From Flavobacteriales bacterium (GTDB lineage: Bacteria > Bacteroidota > Bacteroidia > NS11-12g > UBA9320): a DNA stretch of 64,000 nt. The notes below the pieces were generated by a model. That model made no database searches. It was not told the origin of the DNA and saw only the letters and a list, made by a program, of their open reading frames with translations. The first letter of the stretch is position 1. Every line of letters starts with the position of its first letter. Both the position numbers and the translations under genes were made by a program. Of this stretch, positions 34,618-42,594 are shown one piece after another. Where the stretch lies: NCBI GenBank assembly GCA_020635435.1, contig JACJZU010000001.1, forward strand, positions 744,001 to 808,000. The letters are read 5' to 3'.

Positions 34618-35511
34618 GTGAAGAGTTATAATTCCAAAGACTGGTTCAGCGTAGTGTTTGTTTACAGGCAGGATACCCTTCGCGTTCTTTGGCCGCTCAT
34701 GGCTGTGCTTGGAGGTTACACCTTGTTGGTTGATTATTGGCTTGATCTCAGACCCCAACTACTGGAAAATGCACTTTTCAAGCATCTGGGGATCGTTCAC
34801 AGTCTCCTTGGTCTGGTCATTTCTCTACTCCTGGTTTTTAGAACCAATACAGCATACGACCGGTGGTGGGAAGGACGAAAATTATGGGGTGCTTTAGTGA
34901 ATAACAGCAGAAATCTCGCATTGCGCCTGAATGCACTGCTCCCCACAGAAGACTCAGAGAACAGGAATTTTTTTGCCAGTTTTATTGCGGTTTATGCCAA
35001 AACCCTTGATCTTCATTTAAAATCGGCGGCCTTGGTATTCCAGCTTGACGAAAATGAACATCCGGAACTAGCTGAGTTGCGGGCGGATGCCCATGGGCCC
35101 AATCAGATCGCTTCACGATTACATGAACGTATCTATTCCCTCAGCAGGAACGGAGTGATAAGCTCGGAAGAAATGTTGAGTCTGAGTCCTGAAATCGCTG
35201 CTTTGACAGATATCTGCGGAGCATGCGAACGGATCAAGAACACGCCGATTCCTTATAGCTATGCCACATTTATAAGAAAATTCATAGTGATCTATGTGAT
35301 CAGTTTGCCTTGGAGTCTTGCGGCGAATCTGGGGTATTGGAGCGTGTTGGTAGTTCTTTTTATCATGTATGCCTTTGCCAGCCTGGAGGTTATTGCGGAA
35401 GAAATAGAAGAACCTTTTGGACTTGACCCGAATGATCTGCCTACAGGCAAACTGGCACTCAATATTGGATCAAATATTCGGGAAATCCTTCAACCTGATC
35501 TAAACCGATAA
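34618..35511 (+). CDS. Bestrophin-like anion channel
   Basis: A 297-aa membrane protein of the bestrophin (RFP-TM) family; pentameric anion-selective channels, though some bacterial members conduct cations. Signature: NTAYDRWWEGRKLWGALVNN in the first half, then CERIKNTPIPYSYATFIRKF and EEIEEPFGLDPNDLPTGKL near the C-terminus. Hydrophobic segments at about 22-45, 55-80, 215-235 and 240-265. GTG start; the N-terminus MKSYNSKDWFSVVFVYRQDTL aligns well with the family, so no later start is likely. No usual leader (see promoter). Confidence 0.9.
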   Translation: MKSYNSKDWFSVVFVYRQDTLRVLWPLMAVLGGYTLLVDYWLDLRPQLLENALFKHLGIVHSLLGLVISLLLVFRTNTAYDRWWEGRKLWGALVNNSRNLALRLNALLPTEDSENRNFFASFIAVYAKTLDLHLKSAALVFQLDENEHPELAELRADAHGPNQIASRLHERIYSLSRNGVISSEEMLSLSPEIAALTDICGACERIKNTPIPYSYATFIRKFIVIYVISLPWSLAANLGYWSVLVVLFIMYAFASLEVIAEEIEEPFGLDPNDLPTGKLALNIGSNIREILQPDLNR

Positions 35512-35521
35512 AAAACCCAAT

Positions 35522-35558
35522 AAAAAAAACCCGTTCCTTTTTTATATCGGAACGGGTT
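35522..35558 (-). terminator. Terminator after the HTH/H1-like gene
   Basis: A perfect 10-bp stem AACCCGTTCC/GGAACGGGTT with an 11-base loop. The A run at 35522-35529 gives a T run on the minus strand, so it serves the minus-strand gene ending at 35610. The + strand of the bestrophin gene meets the same hairpin without a T run. Confidence 0.85.
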
Positions 35559-35609
35559 CGATTCTTATGATCTAATACAACAGGGAATTGAAACCCTGAA
35601 TTGAGCTTG

Positions 35610-36209
35610 CTATTCTTCGGAAGCTCCCTCGGCCTTCACTTCAGGTACAGCGATCTCTGGAGTTTTAGGTTTACGGGGTGCCCGGGTTTTTTTAGGAGCC
35701 GCTGCAGCCTTTTTACCCGGTTTTGGTCCGCGCTTTTTTGGGACGGACACTTCGGCATTGCCCTCTTGTCCGCCAATAGTTTCCAAGCGGCGTTTGGCCT
35801 CTTTCTTACCCATTTGGCGTACGGCAGCCAATTTTGCTAATTGAGCGGCACGCGGACGAGTTGTTCCCTTCTCCCAGTTGTAGATGGTAAGACCGCTCAC
35901 ATCGATCAAGCGGCCGAAATCATGGGCAGATAATCCTAAACGGCTGCGTTGTGATTTCAAACCTTTAGCTGTAAATCGGAGCTTGGCATTGTCCAAACCT
36001 TCTTTGGCTTTACGTGAAGTGATCTTTCCCAAAACTTTAGATTCCAGGAGAGCAACTTTGCGCTCCAAGCCGGAATTGCGTTTCTTCAGATCAGCCAGAT
36101 CTCTGCGCTGTTGCGCATTGATCTTTTTAATGGCATCCACCTCTTTTTTAAGCTCCTTGCGTGCTAGACGCGTGATCTCCTCTCTGAGGAGTACTTGAAT
36201 ATTTGGCAT
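35610..36209 (-). CDS. Coiled-coil / helix-turn-helix protein with a histone H1-like basic tail
   Basis: 199 aa in three parts: a charged coiled coil (about 1-65, EITRLARKELKKEVDAIKK and SGLERKVALLESKVLG); an XRE-like helix-turn-helix (about 78-140, RSRLGLSAHDFGRLIDVSG then TIYNWEKGTTRPRAAQL); and a Lys/Ala/Pro-rich tail (about 155-199, KKRGPKPGKKAAAAPKKTRA) reminiscent of bacterial histone H1 or AT-hook tails. The tail ends acidic. It probably binds DNA as a regulator or nucleoid protein; the target is unknown. It has a textbook promoter and a strong terminator, so it is a single-gene unit. Confidence 0.75.
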   Translation of the reverse strand: MPNIQVLLREEITRLARKELKKEVDAIKKINAQQRRDLADLKKRNSGLERKVALLESKVLGKITSRKAKEGLDNAKLRFTAKGLKSQRSRLGLSAHDFGRLIDVSGLTIYNWEKGTTRPRAAQLAKLAAVRQMGKKEAKRRLETIGGQEGNAEVSVPKKRGPKPGKKAAAAPKKTRAPRKPKTPEIAVPEVKAEGASEE

Positions 36210-36754
36210 TGTTTTGTTGTTTGTGATTCCTTTAGGCTGCGACCCAATATGTCATTGAGTATGCAAATATAAATTTCTACTTATGCCCGACAAATGTTCT
36301 GTGAAATAATTGCTGAAAAAATGCCGTATTTTCTATGCAAACACCCATATGCCGTTTTAGTTTGGTCAGAATTAATTATCAATTTCAACGAAAGGAAATT
36401 GTAGCGTCACCCACTTCGATTTGCATCTATACAGAAATTCTTATTTAAAATGAGTCTATTCTGCAAATCGGTAGGAAGTGCTGTCATCTATTTCCAAAAG
36501 ATAATTTGACCTTACCTCATGGCAAACTGATTACCAGCTCCTTAGAAAGTGCATATCCACGACCGGCAATGGATTGGCCGATTACCAATGACCGAAGCAC
36601 TGCAGCGGCAGCAACTCTCTTGGAATTGATCAACCACGACAAAACCCTGACATACACCAAAAACCAATAGTGCGCTCAGTAAATACGAATGCAACGACCA
36701 ACGGCCGACCATGTTGGGACATTGAGTGAGGACATACTCGTCCCGACAGTAGAA
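36210..36754. other. Intergenic stretch without a convincing gene
   Basis: The first 90 bases hold the promoter of the HTH gene. CGATTTGCA at 36417-36425 and TGCAAATCG at 36462-36470 form a 9-bp inverted repeat around 36 bases. An open frame at 36449-36670 (+) has no good start but looks protein-like near its end (RPAMDWPITNDRSTAAAATL); it could be a gene remnant. Nothing else stands out. Confidence 0.5.
36264..36294 (-). promoter_or_regulatory. Consensus Bacteroidota promoter for the HTH/H1-like gene
   Basis: Minus strand: TTTG (36291-36294), exactly 19 bases, then TATATTTG (36264-36271). This is the best promoter match in the window and implies a leader of about 48 bases before the ATG at 36209. 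Confidence 0.8.
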
Positions 36755-38281
36755 TTACTCCCCTTGTCCGAGGCTGAATCCGCGCTTATCGCCGAAGTGG
36801 TATAAATTTTCTGTTTTCACTACATCGAAACCTTGCTCAAGGAGAACACTCAATTGCCTGATGATCGTCTCTTTGGCCACTTCCTTGTAGATCACACCGG
36901 CTGAAAGATCAATATCCTCTGCTATGTAGCGACATCTCCAATGGTCGGTACAGAATGTTTCGGGATTCCCGTCGGGATATACCTTCACCCCTCGGTTGGT
37001 GATCATCTTCAACTGCAAACCGGTTCCCTTGATGTTGCGTAGGGCGTCACCCAATGATTTTGGGTCACGGTTATTCCGATCGAGGAAAATATCGACTCCC
37101 ACCAATTCTTTGTCTCCATATTCCACAGGAGCTGCCAATGGATCGAACAGATCGCTGAATGCATGTCGCTCAGCTGCCACAAAATGAACCGGTTTCAATT
37201 TCTGAGGTAATTTACCCAAACGTTCGATCACGGCATCTGCAAATTCAGCCGTGTTAACCCGCTTCGTACTGAATTCCGGATTGAAGATATCGCCGGTATG
37301 TACGCCATCTTCGAGTGTGCAAAGCCAGGCATTGGATATTTTCTGGGCAACCTCTATGTCGCCGATGTGTTGCAACATCATCACTGCTGCATTCAAGAGT
37401 CCGGAAGGATTTGCAATGCCTTTACCGGCAATATCCGGAGCTGAGCCGTGAATTGCTTCGAACATCGCATAGTTCTTTCCAATATTCGATGAACCCGCCA
37501 TACCTACAGAACCGGTGAGTTCAGCAGTGATATCGGAAATTATATCACCATAAAGATTCAGCGTTACGACAACATCATAGCGGTCCGGACGAGTGGCCAA
37601 ACGGGCTGCTCCAATATCGATTATCTGAACTTCCTGTTCGATCTGAGGATACTCGGCACCTATTCGATTGAATATCTCATGAAATACACCATCGGTGAGT
37701 TTCATGATGTTGTCTTTAACCATACACGTCACTTTCTGTCGATCATTGGCAACCGCATATTCGAAAGCCTCGCGTATGATCCGTTCGCTGCCGGGAATAC
37801 TTATCAGTTTCAAACATTGAACTACCTCATGCGTTTGCTGATGTTCTATCCCTGCATACAGATCCTCCTCATTCTCCCGAACGATCACTACGTCCATATC
37901 CGGATGCATGGTCTGTACAAATGGATGCAATGACCGACAAGGGCGAATGTTCGCATACAAATTCAAACTCTTGCGCAAGGTCACGTTCAAACTTTTGTAC
38001 CCCTTTCCCTGTGGTGTGGTGATCGGCGCCTTGAGCATGATCTTGTTTCGGTTGATCACTTCCCAGGCCTCTGTCGGTATTCCTGACGAGTTTCCACTCA
38101 AATAAACTTTCTCACCGATCTGAATATGCTCTGCTTCAATGTTTGCACCTGCCGCTTCAAGGATTCGGAGCGTAGCATCCATAATCTCCGGACCAATACC
38201 ATCGCCATCGGCTACAGCAATTTTCACCTTTTGAGCGCTGAATGTTTCCATAATTACTTCGGGGTTCAGTTGTTCTGACAT
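36755..38281 (-). CDS. icd: NADP-dependent isocitrate dehydrogenase, Thermus type
   Basis: Oxidises isocitrate to 2-oxoglutarate in the TCA cycle. A 508-aa member of the isocitrate/isopropylmalate dehydrogenase family: VADGDGIGPEIMDATLRIL, NVTLRKSLNLYANIRPCRSL (substrate loop), VIVRENEEDLYAGIEH, VKDNIMKLTDGVFHEIF, LNLYGDIISDITAELTGSVG and FEAIHGSAPDIAGKGIANP. About 140 residues follow the core, the C-terminal extension known from Thermus-like NADP enzymes. The start may instead be Met 11. Its product is the likely substrate of the KorAB system at 45.7 kb. Confidence 0.88.
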   Translation of the reverse strand: MSEQLNPEVIMETFSAQKVKIAVADGDGIGPEIMDATLRILEAAGANIEAEHIQIGEKVYLSGNSSGIPTEAWEVINRNKIMLKAPITTPQGKGYKSLNVTLRKSLNLYANIRPCRSLHPFVQTMHPDMDVVIVRENEEDLYAGIEHQQTHEVVQCLKLISIPGSERIIREAFEYAVANDRQKVTCMVKDNIMKLTDGVFHEIFNRIGAEYPQIEQEVQIIDIGAARLATRPDRYDVVVTLNLYGDIISDITAELTGSVGMAGSSNIGKNYAMFEAIHGSAPDIAGKGIANPSGLLNAAVMMLQHIGDIEVAQKISNAWLCTLEDGVHTGDIFNPEFSTKRVNTAEFADAVIERLGKLPQKLKPVHFVAAERHAFSDLFDPLAAPVEYGDKELVGVDIFLDRNNRDPKSLGDALRNIKGTGLQLKMITNRGVKVYPDGNPETFCTDHWRCRYIAEDIDLSAGVIYKEVAKETIIRQLSVLLEQGFDVVKTENLYHFGDKRGFSLGQGE

Positions 38282-38304
38282 GTTCGCTGTTTTTTAAAAT
38301 CGCG

Positions 38305-38336
38305 CAAAAATATGGGAATACATTAGCCTTAACCAA
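38305..38336 (-). promoter_or_regulatory. Promoter for the isocitrate dehydrogenase gene
   Basis: Minus strand TATTTTTG (38305-38312) fits TAnnTTTG, with TTG at 38334-38336, 21 bases away. The leader to the ATG at 38281 would be about 18 bases. Confidence 0.5.
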
Positions 38337-38425
38337 TCAAACCTTATTATAGTTCACCCAAAGTTATTTTTATTGAATATTGTGAAGGATCGTTTCGATC
38401 AGATCTTCACAGATCTAATCGGCGG

Positions 38426-39865
38426 ATGACCAAATTGCTCAGAATGGAAATGTTGTACAGCAAGCATCTAAAGAACAACTTCAAGTTGCCTTTCTTTATG
38501 ATCGTGGCCTGCCTGCTCCGCATGGGTTCCTTTTTCAATTTAATACTGGATTACGACGAGTGGACCTATTGGGAGATAGCCCGGCAAATGCTTGCCGGCG
38601 CTGCACTCTATACCGATTTGATCGACCTGAAAGCACCGGGCATCTTTTACATTTTCATGCTCATTCAAAAGATCGCCTTCCATAAAATGTTAATTGCCAG
38701 GGTTTTAGCCGCAATTCTCCTTGGTGCAGCGGCCTATAGTATTGGCCGAATTGGAGAGCGCTTGTTCCGTGCTCCGGGTCTACTGAGTGGCATGCTTTTT
38801 CTTTTGCACTTTAATTACGCAATGGGCCTCGCCCTGAATACTGAACTGTTCTATGTTTCATTTACAGCCATTGGCGCCGGTTGGTTCATTTGTAAGAAGA
38901 ACGCATTATTACGGTTTCTGGGCTTGCTGCTCATGGGTTTCGCTTTCAGTATCAAGGTGTTTGCAGCAGTCGATATCTTTTTTCTCATTACTTTATTGGC
39001 ACTTTGGGAGTATCGTAACCAACGGGGTGGCATCAAAAAAGCACTGCATATCATTCTTATGGGGGCACTCACGTTCATTCCTTTCCTGCTGATCCATATG
39101 GGCTATTACCTCTCGGGCCATTGGGGGGCTTTTTACGAGGCGATCTATGTACTTCCCGGAAGATACACTTCGGGCACTGACGTTCAAAAACAGGTAGATC
39201 TGTTCGCCTTGTACCACTTCCGATTCATTTGGATCATCATACCAGCTTATTGGGGGGTGCGGATACTTTTCAAACTTGGACGCGACCGGGGCATTCATTC
39301 CATACTTTGGTTATTGCTGTCATGGTTCCTCATCTTACTTTCCTCCCGACTTCACGATCATTACTGGTTGCAGCTGGCCGTTCCAATGTCGTTGTTCGCT
39401 TCAGTTGGTTTGCAGGAAATTATCTCAGAACGCAAACCGATTGCAAAGAAGCTGTTACCCTATTTCCTTCTTGGTCTTTTTACCGCAGGTGCCCTATTTC
39501 AAACTCGACGAACAAAAAGTACGAATGCCTCGATCCACGCTGTGCTGGCATCAACTCCTGCCCTGCGGGCAGATGAACAGTTGTGGGTGGCAAATGGACC
39601 AGCTATTTTTTACACGCTCCTGGATAAGGATTGTCCGGGTAAGTATGTTCATGGTAGCTTGTCCTTCGACCCGAGACATGCCCGGGCATATGGTATAGAC
39701 CGCGATGTTTATTGGGCAGATCAATTGCGTAAGGTTGACTGTGTGATCTTCTGCGGTGGAAGTGCGGTTGATGATGCATTCCTGGATCTGTTGGAAAGCA
39801 GTTTTCAGCGGGTTGCCAATGTTGGAGGTTACAGCATTTGGAAGAAAACCGTTCAAGTAGATTAA
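38426..39865 (+). CDS. GT-C-type membrane glycosyltransferase (ArnT/PMT-like)
   Basis: A 479-aa polytopic membrane protein with about ten to twelve helices and a short soluble C-terminus. The first loop carries LILDYDEWTYWEIARQML and the next DLIDLKAPGIFYIF, both typical of dolichyl/polyprenyl-phosphate-sugar transferases of the GT-C fold; the Asp/Glu after the first helix is the likely catalytic or metal site. It probably adds a sugar to a surface glycan or lipid from a polyprenyl-phosphate donor on the periplasmic side. Donor and acceptor are unknown. It is alone on this strand. Confidence 0.78.
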   Translation: MTKLLRMEMLYSKHLKNNFKLPFFMIVACLLRMGSFFNLILDYDEWTYWEIARQMLAGAALYTDLIDLKAPGIFYIFMLIQKIAFHKMLIARVLAAILLGAAAYSIGRIGERLFRAPGLLSGMLFLLHFNYAMGLALNTELFYVSFTAIGAGWFICKKNALLRFLGLLLMGFAFSIKVFAAVDIFFLITLLALWEYRNQRGGIKKALHIILMGALTFIPFLLIHMGYYLSGHWGAFYEAIYVLPGRYTSGTDVQKQVDLFALYHFRFIWIIIPAYWGVRILFKLGRDRGIHSILWLLLSWFLILLSSRLHDHYWLQLAVPMSLFASVGLQEIISERKPIAKKLLPYFLLGLFTAGALFQTRRTKSTNASIHAVLASTPALRADEQLWVANGPAIFYTLLDKDCPGKYVHGSLSFDPRHARAYGIDRDVYWADQLRKVDCVIFCGGSAVDDAFLDLLESSFQRVANVGGYSIWKKTVQVD

Positions 39866-39941
39866 AACCGCATTGGTATGGTAGCGGTCACAATGGATTC
39901 CACATCAAACCTTACATTACCTTGCCACTATGGTCCATTCA

Positions 39942-40229
39942 TCAGATCTGATCTGTCCAACCCTTCTTCCGGATCCAATACAATGCCGTTCTGTAAATAC
40001 GCTTCGATATGTTGATAGCTTTCCTGTGTTCTACTGTTCGTTGCAAGCTTCGGTCGAAGGAGGTCAAATGAAAGCCATTGCAGACACGGCATCCATAGAT
40101 ACGAATCGGTTTCCGTTTTCCATCATCTATGGCTCGTATTTCGTTCAACCTTTCCTGAGCCTCCTCCTTGGTGGAGAACCGTTTCTTTTCGCATCGCTCC
40201 TGGAGCTCTTTGAGATATTCCTCGTCCAT
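39942..40229 (-). CDS. Small basic protein with CxxC/His motif
   Basis: About 95 aa from the ATG at 40229. It begins MDEEYLKELQERCEKKRFST, carries a possible zinc-knuckle GCRVCNGFHLTSF, and ends in a basic region. Similar short C-x-x-C-x-(G/W)-H-L-T motifs occur in small proteins of phages and plasmids. The frame extends upstream to 40298 but would then overlap the DUF2130 gene; the ATG at 40229 lies 10 bases after that stop. Function unknown. Confidence 0.55.
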   Translation of the reverse strand: MDEEYLKELQERCEKKRFSTKEEAQERLNEIRAIDDGKRKPIRIYGCRVCNGFHLTSFDRSLQRTVEHRKAINISKRIYRTALYWIRKKGWTDQI

Positions 40230-40239
40230 GTATGCAGAA

Positions 40240-41472
40240 TCAATCCTCTGACCCCGGTAATTCCAGTACACTTCCACCATCAAGCTCATTACCGGCAATA
40301 CCTTTAATAGAGCCGAACAAGGCTGAGAGATTTTCCTGAACCCCCCATATCTGCTTCTCGCGCTCAGACCAGAGCTTGTTCATGGCCTTTTTCTCACGAC
40401 TCAGCTGTTGCTCCATGGCCTCAAAATTCTCGATAACCCTTCGAAAAAGTTGTGCAAACTCGTTGCTCGTGAAAAAACTGTACAGTAGTTCCTTCTTGTC
40501 GCCCCGGTTATGCTGGGCGGCCTGTACCCCATAAAGACGCAGGAGCATTTCACGCAACACGAATGATACGCTGCGCACTTCATGAAAACCGCAGATCCAG
40601 ACCCCGTTGCGCTCACCGAAACGATCCATATCGGAAGGCATGGTCTCCGTGACAAGTACGGCTATATCTGCTTTGCAGGTGAGCTGATCCTGTTTCAATT
40701 TATCGACCCAATCCCCGCCAAATGCTTTGGTGCGCTTGCTCTCGTATACAATACTGCCACATTCCTGTTGCTTGCTGTTAACTACCTTTTGAATGCAATC
40801 CGCTCCTCGAACTCCTTTAGGTACTTCCTCAATGCGGTCGAACGGATAGGTATTGCGCAAGGTTTCTTCCAACGCAAGTTCCTGTACCTCACCCTGAAGT
40901 TGCATAGATCCCTGCTCGGCTTTGCGCCGCATTTCTTCTGCCAGATTTTTGTTGTCCTCGATCTGCTTCAACAAGGCTCGCTTCTCCAGTTCAAATTGCT
41001 CCCTTTCTTTTTGCCGGGCTTTTTGCTCGATCTCCGTTTGTTGCTCCAACATGCGCTTTTGGAGATCTAACTCCATTTGTTCGCGGGCTTCGGTTAATTC
41101 GCGCTCCTTCTTCAACAGTTCAACCTCGTGCTTCTTGAAACGGTCGATCTCCGCTTTCCGCTCATCGCTTTCTTTTTTCAATGCCTCCATTTGTGCTGAA
41201 ACGGATTCGCGTGCAGCCAATTCGATCTGTTGACGTTGCGCTTCAACTTCGGCTTTCAGCTTTTGCTCGAGTATTGCATTTTGCTGAGCTTCTTTTTCCT
41301 TGAGAGCTTTCTCACGCTCTTGTATAAGCTCACGCTCCCGGTTGAGCGCCTCGGCCTGACTAGCCGCCTTTTGCTCAAATTCCTGGCGCAAATGCGCTTC
41401 CAACTTGCCGGCAATAGCCTCTTCTACATCGAATTCATATCCGCAATTCGGACATTTGATCAACTCACTCAT
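40240..41472 (-). CDS. DUF2130 domain protein
   Basis: 410 aa. An N-terminal zinc-ribbon half-site (IKCPNCGYEFDVEEAI), then a long, highly charged coiled coil (about 25-205, rich in Glu, Arg and Gln), then the DUF2130 domain (about 205-375, with GVRGADCIQKVVN, YESKRTKAFGGDWVDKLKQDQ and VLVTETMP). The conserved D...E-x-K arrangement has been compared with nuclease folds, but no activity is established. A short downstream gene follows in the same direction. Confidence 0.85.
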   Translation of the reverse strand: MSELIKCPNCGYEFDVEEAIAGKLEAHLRQEFEQKAASQAEALNRERELIQEREKALKEKEAQQNAILEQKLKAEVEAQRQQIELAARESVSAQMEALKKESDERKAEIDRFKKHEVELLKKERELTEAREQMELDLQKRMLEQQTEIEQKARQKEREQFELEKRALLKQIEDNKNLAEEMRRKAEQGSMQLQGEVQELALEETLRNTYPFDRIEEVPKGVRGADCIQKVVNSKQQECGSIVYESKRTKAFGGDWVDKLKQDQLTCKADIAVLVTETMPSDMDRFGERNGVWICGFHEVRSVSFVLREMLLRLYGVQAAQHNRGDKKELLYSFFTSNEFAQLFRRVIENFEAMEQQLSREKKAMNKLWSEREKQIWGVQENLSALFGSIKGIAGNELDGGSVLELPGSED

Positions 41473-41797
41473 ATAGCACGAATAATTTCTGTCAGTTTCC
41501 GAAATTAATGGTTCAAATCAATCTGCATCCTGTCAGATCGCAGAGTATTATGAGAAAATATGTAGTTTGACCCTATTTGTCCGACTTTTTTCAATGCGAA
41601 TCATTTTGCGGTTGCTTCGATTATTTCTTCTTCGCAATTTTGTACTCGTTAAGTCATCAAGAATCGCAGCTGCGATACCAACCGACCTGCTCATGGCACG
41701 GTGGTAAGACGATGAGGGGCAAGGCCCAAAAGTGATGAGCGATCACCCTCATGCTTCTTGATGCGACATTTTGAACTTTTAAAAAAATTGTTGCATT
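41473..41797. other. Intergenic region with a candidate structured RNA
   Basis: A 325-base gap between divergent genes. Its only notable content is the folded element at 41655-41763, listed separately. No convincing promoter match was found. Confidence 0.5.
41655..41763 (+). ncRNA. Candidate structured RNA (possible leader or small RNA)
   Basis: A 109-base segment that can fold as a closed multibranch structure. Outer stem: CATCAAGAA (41655-41663) with TTCTTGATG (41755-41763), perfect 9 bp. Inside: a hairpin in the palindrome ATCGCAGCTGCGAT (41663-41676); a weaker arm ACCG...CGGT with inner TGC/GCA; and an arm ATGAGGG (41712-41718) with CCCTCAT (41746-41752), which may contain GTGAT/ATCAC. 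It ends 34 bases before the start of a small orphan gene. No known RNA family is recognised. The fold is by eye and could also form on the other strand. Confidence 0.4.
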
Positions 41798-42058
41798 ATG
41801 AAAGATTCACCTCACAACGCTAATGAGTTGGCCAACACAAAAGGCCATCCGAACTACCACCGCGCCGACATCTCCTGTGTGCCGAACGAATCCAGTGTAA
41901 AGGAACAAGAAGATTACTCTTCCGGAATACGGTTTGTGCATGCAAATGCCCGTTCATTTAACATTGATCATTTGCCAAAAGAGAAATTTGAATTTATTCA
42001 AAAACTATTGGAAAATTGGCTCTTTGGAGTACTAGGAATTAAGGAAATGAAGGACTGA
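41798..42058 (+). CDS. Hypothetical small protein
   Basis: 86 aa; not recognised. The first half is polar (MKDSPHNANELANTKGHPN, SVKEQEDYSSG). The second half contains SFNIDHLPKEKFEFIQKLLE, which could form an amphipathic helix. It follows a possible structured RNA leader by 34 bases and precedes the 163-aa gene by 44 bases. Base composition and codon choice are less gene-like than in neighbours, so it may be spurious or recently acquired. Confidence 0.4.
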   Translation: MKDSPHNANELANTKGHPNYHRADISCVPNESSVKEQEDYSSGIRFVHANARSFNIDHLPKEKFEFIQKLLENWLFGVLGIKEMKD

Positions 42059-42102
42059 ATCTTCAAGACGCTGAACTTCAAACGTATCTATAATATACGC
42101 TC

Positions 42103-42594
42103 ATGAAAAGAACGAATTGCCAAACCGCTGTCTCCCGACCATCCTGCTACACGCATTCAATAAGCACATCTCAAAATTGTGAGGTAAACCCGCCTAAGAA
42201 TAGTGCTCCCCCTCTGATAACACCTGTGCGCGAGATCGATGAGAAATTGCTCGTAGATGCGGAAGAGCAAATGGCGGTCGAATCGCAAGTAATTGTTCAC
42301 TGCACTGTTCAAATCGGCATATTTGGCGGTCGAATTCGTATTTGGCCGAGTACTTATCTCTTCGATCTGGATTCAGATCACCGGAGTGCGCTCGTGCATG
42401 CAGAAGGCGTGAGTATGTATCCTACCTGGACTGATCTCTGGCCTTTCCAATCGATTGAATTCACTTTGATTTTTGAAGGACTACCCAAAACCTGTGTTTC
42501 CTTCGATCTGAAAGAAGTGATACCTCAGGCCGGAGGTATGCACATTAAAGGTATACCAAGAAACACTACAGATGTATATAAAGTTGTCTGCTAG
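42103..42594 (+). CDS. Conserved hypothetical protein of Bacteroidota type
   Basis: 163 aa. A low-complexity N-terminus (about 1-60) is followed by a compact conserved-looking domain: GRIRIWPSTYLFDLDSDH, RSALVHAEGVSMYPTW, FTLIFEGLPKTCVSFDLKE and GIPRNTTDVYKV. I recall similar RIWPST...HAE...RNxTDVY proteins in Bacteroidota, without a named function. No signal peptide or membrane helix. Its stop shares the four bases CTAG (42591-42594) with the stop of the convergent PcfJ-like gene. Confidence 0.6.
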   Translation: MKRTNCQTAVSRPSCYTHSISTSQNCEVNPPKNSAPPLITPVREIDEKLLVDAEEQMAVESQVIVHCTVQIGIFGGRIRIWPSTYLFDLDSDHRSALVHAEGVSMYPTWTDLWPFQSIEFTLIFEGLPKTCVSFDLKEVIPQAGGMHIKGIPRNTTDVYKVVC

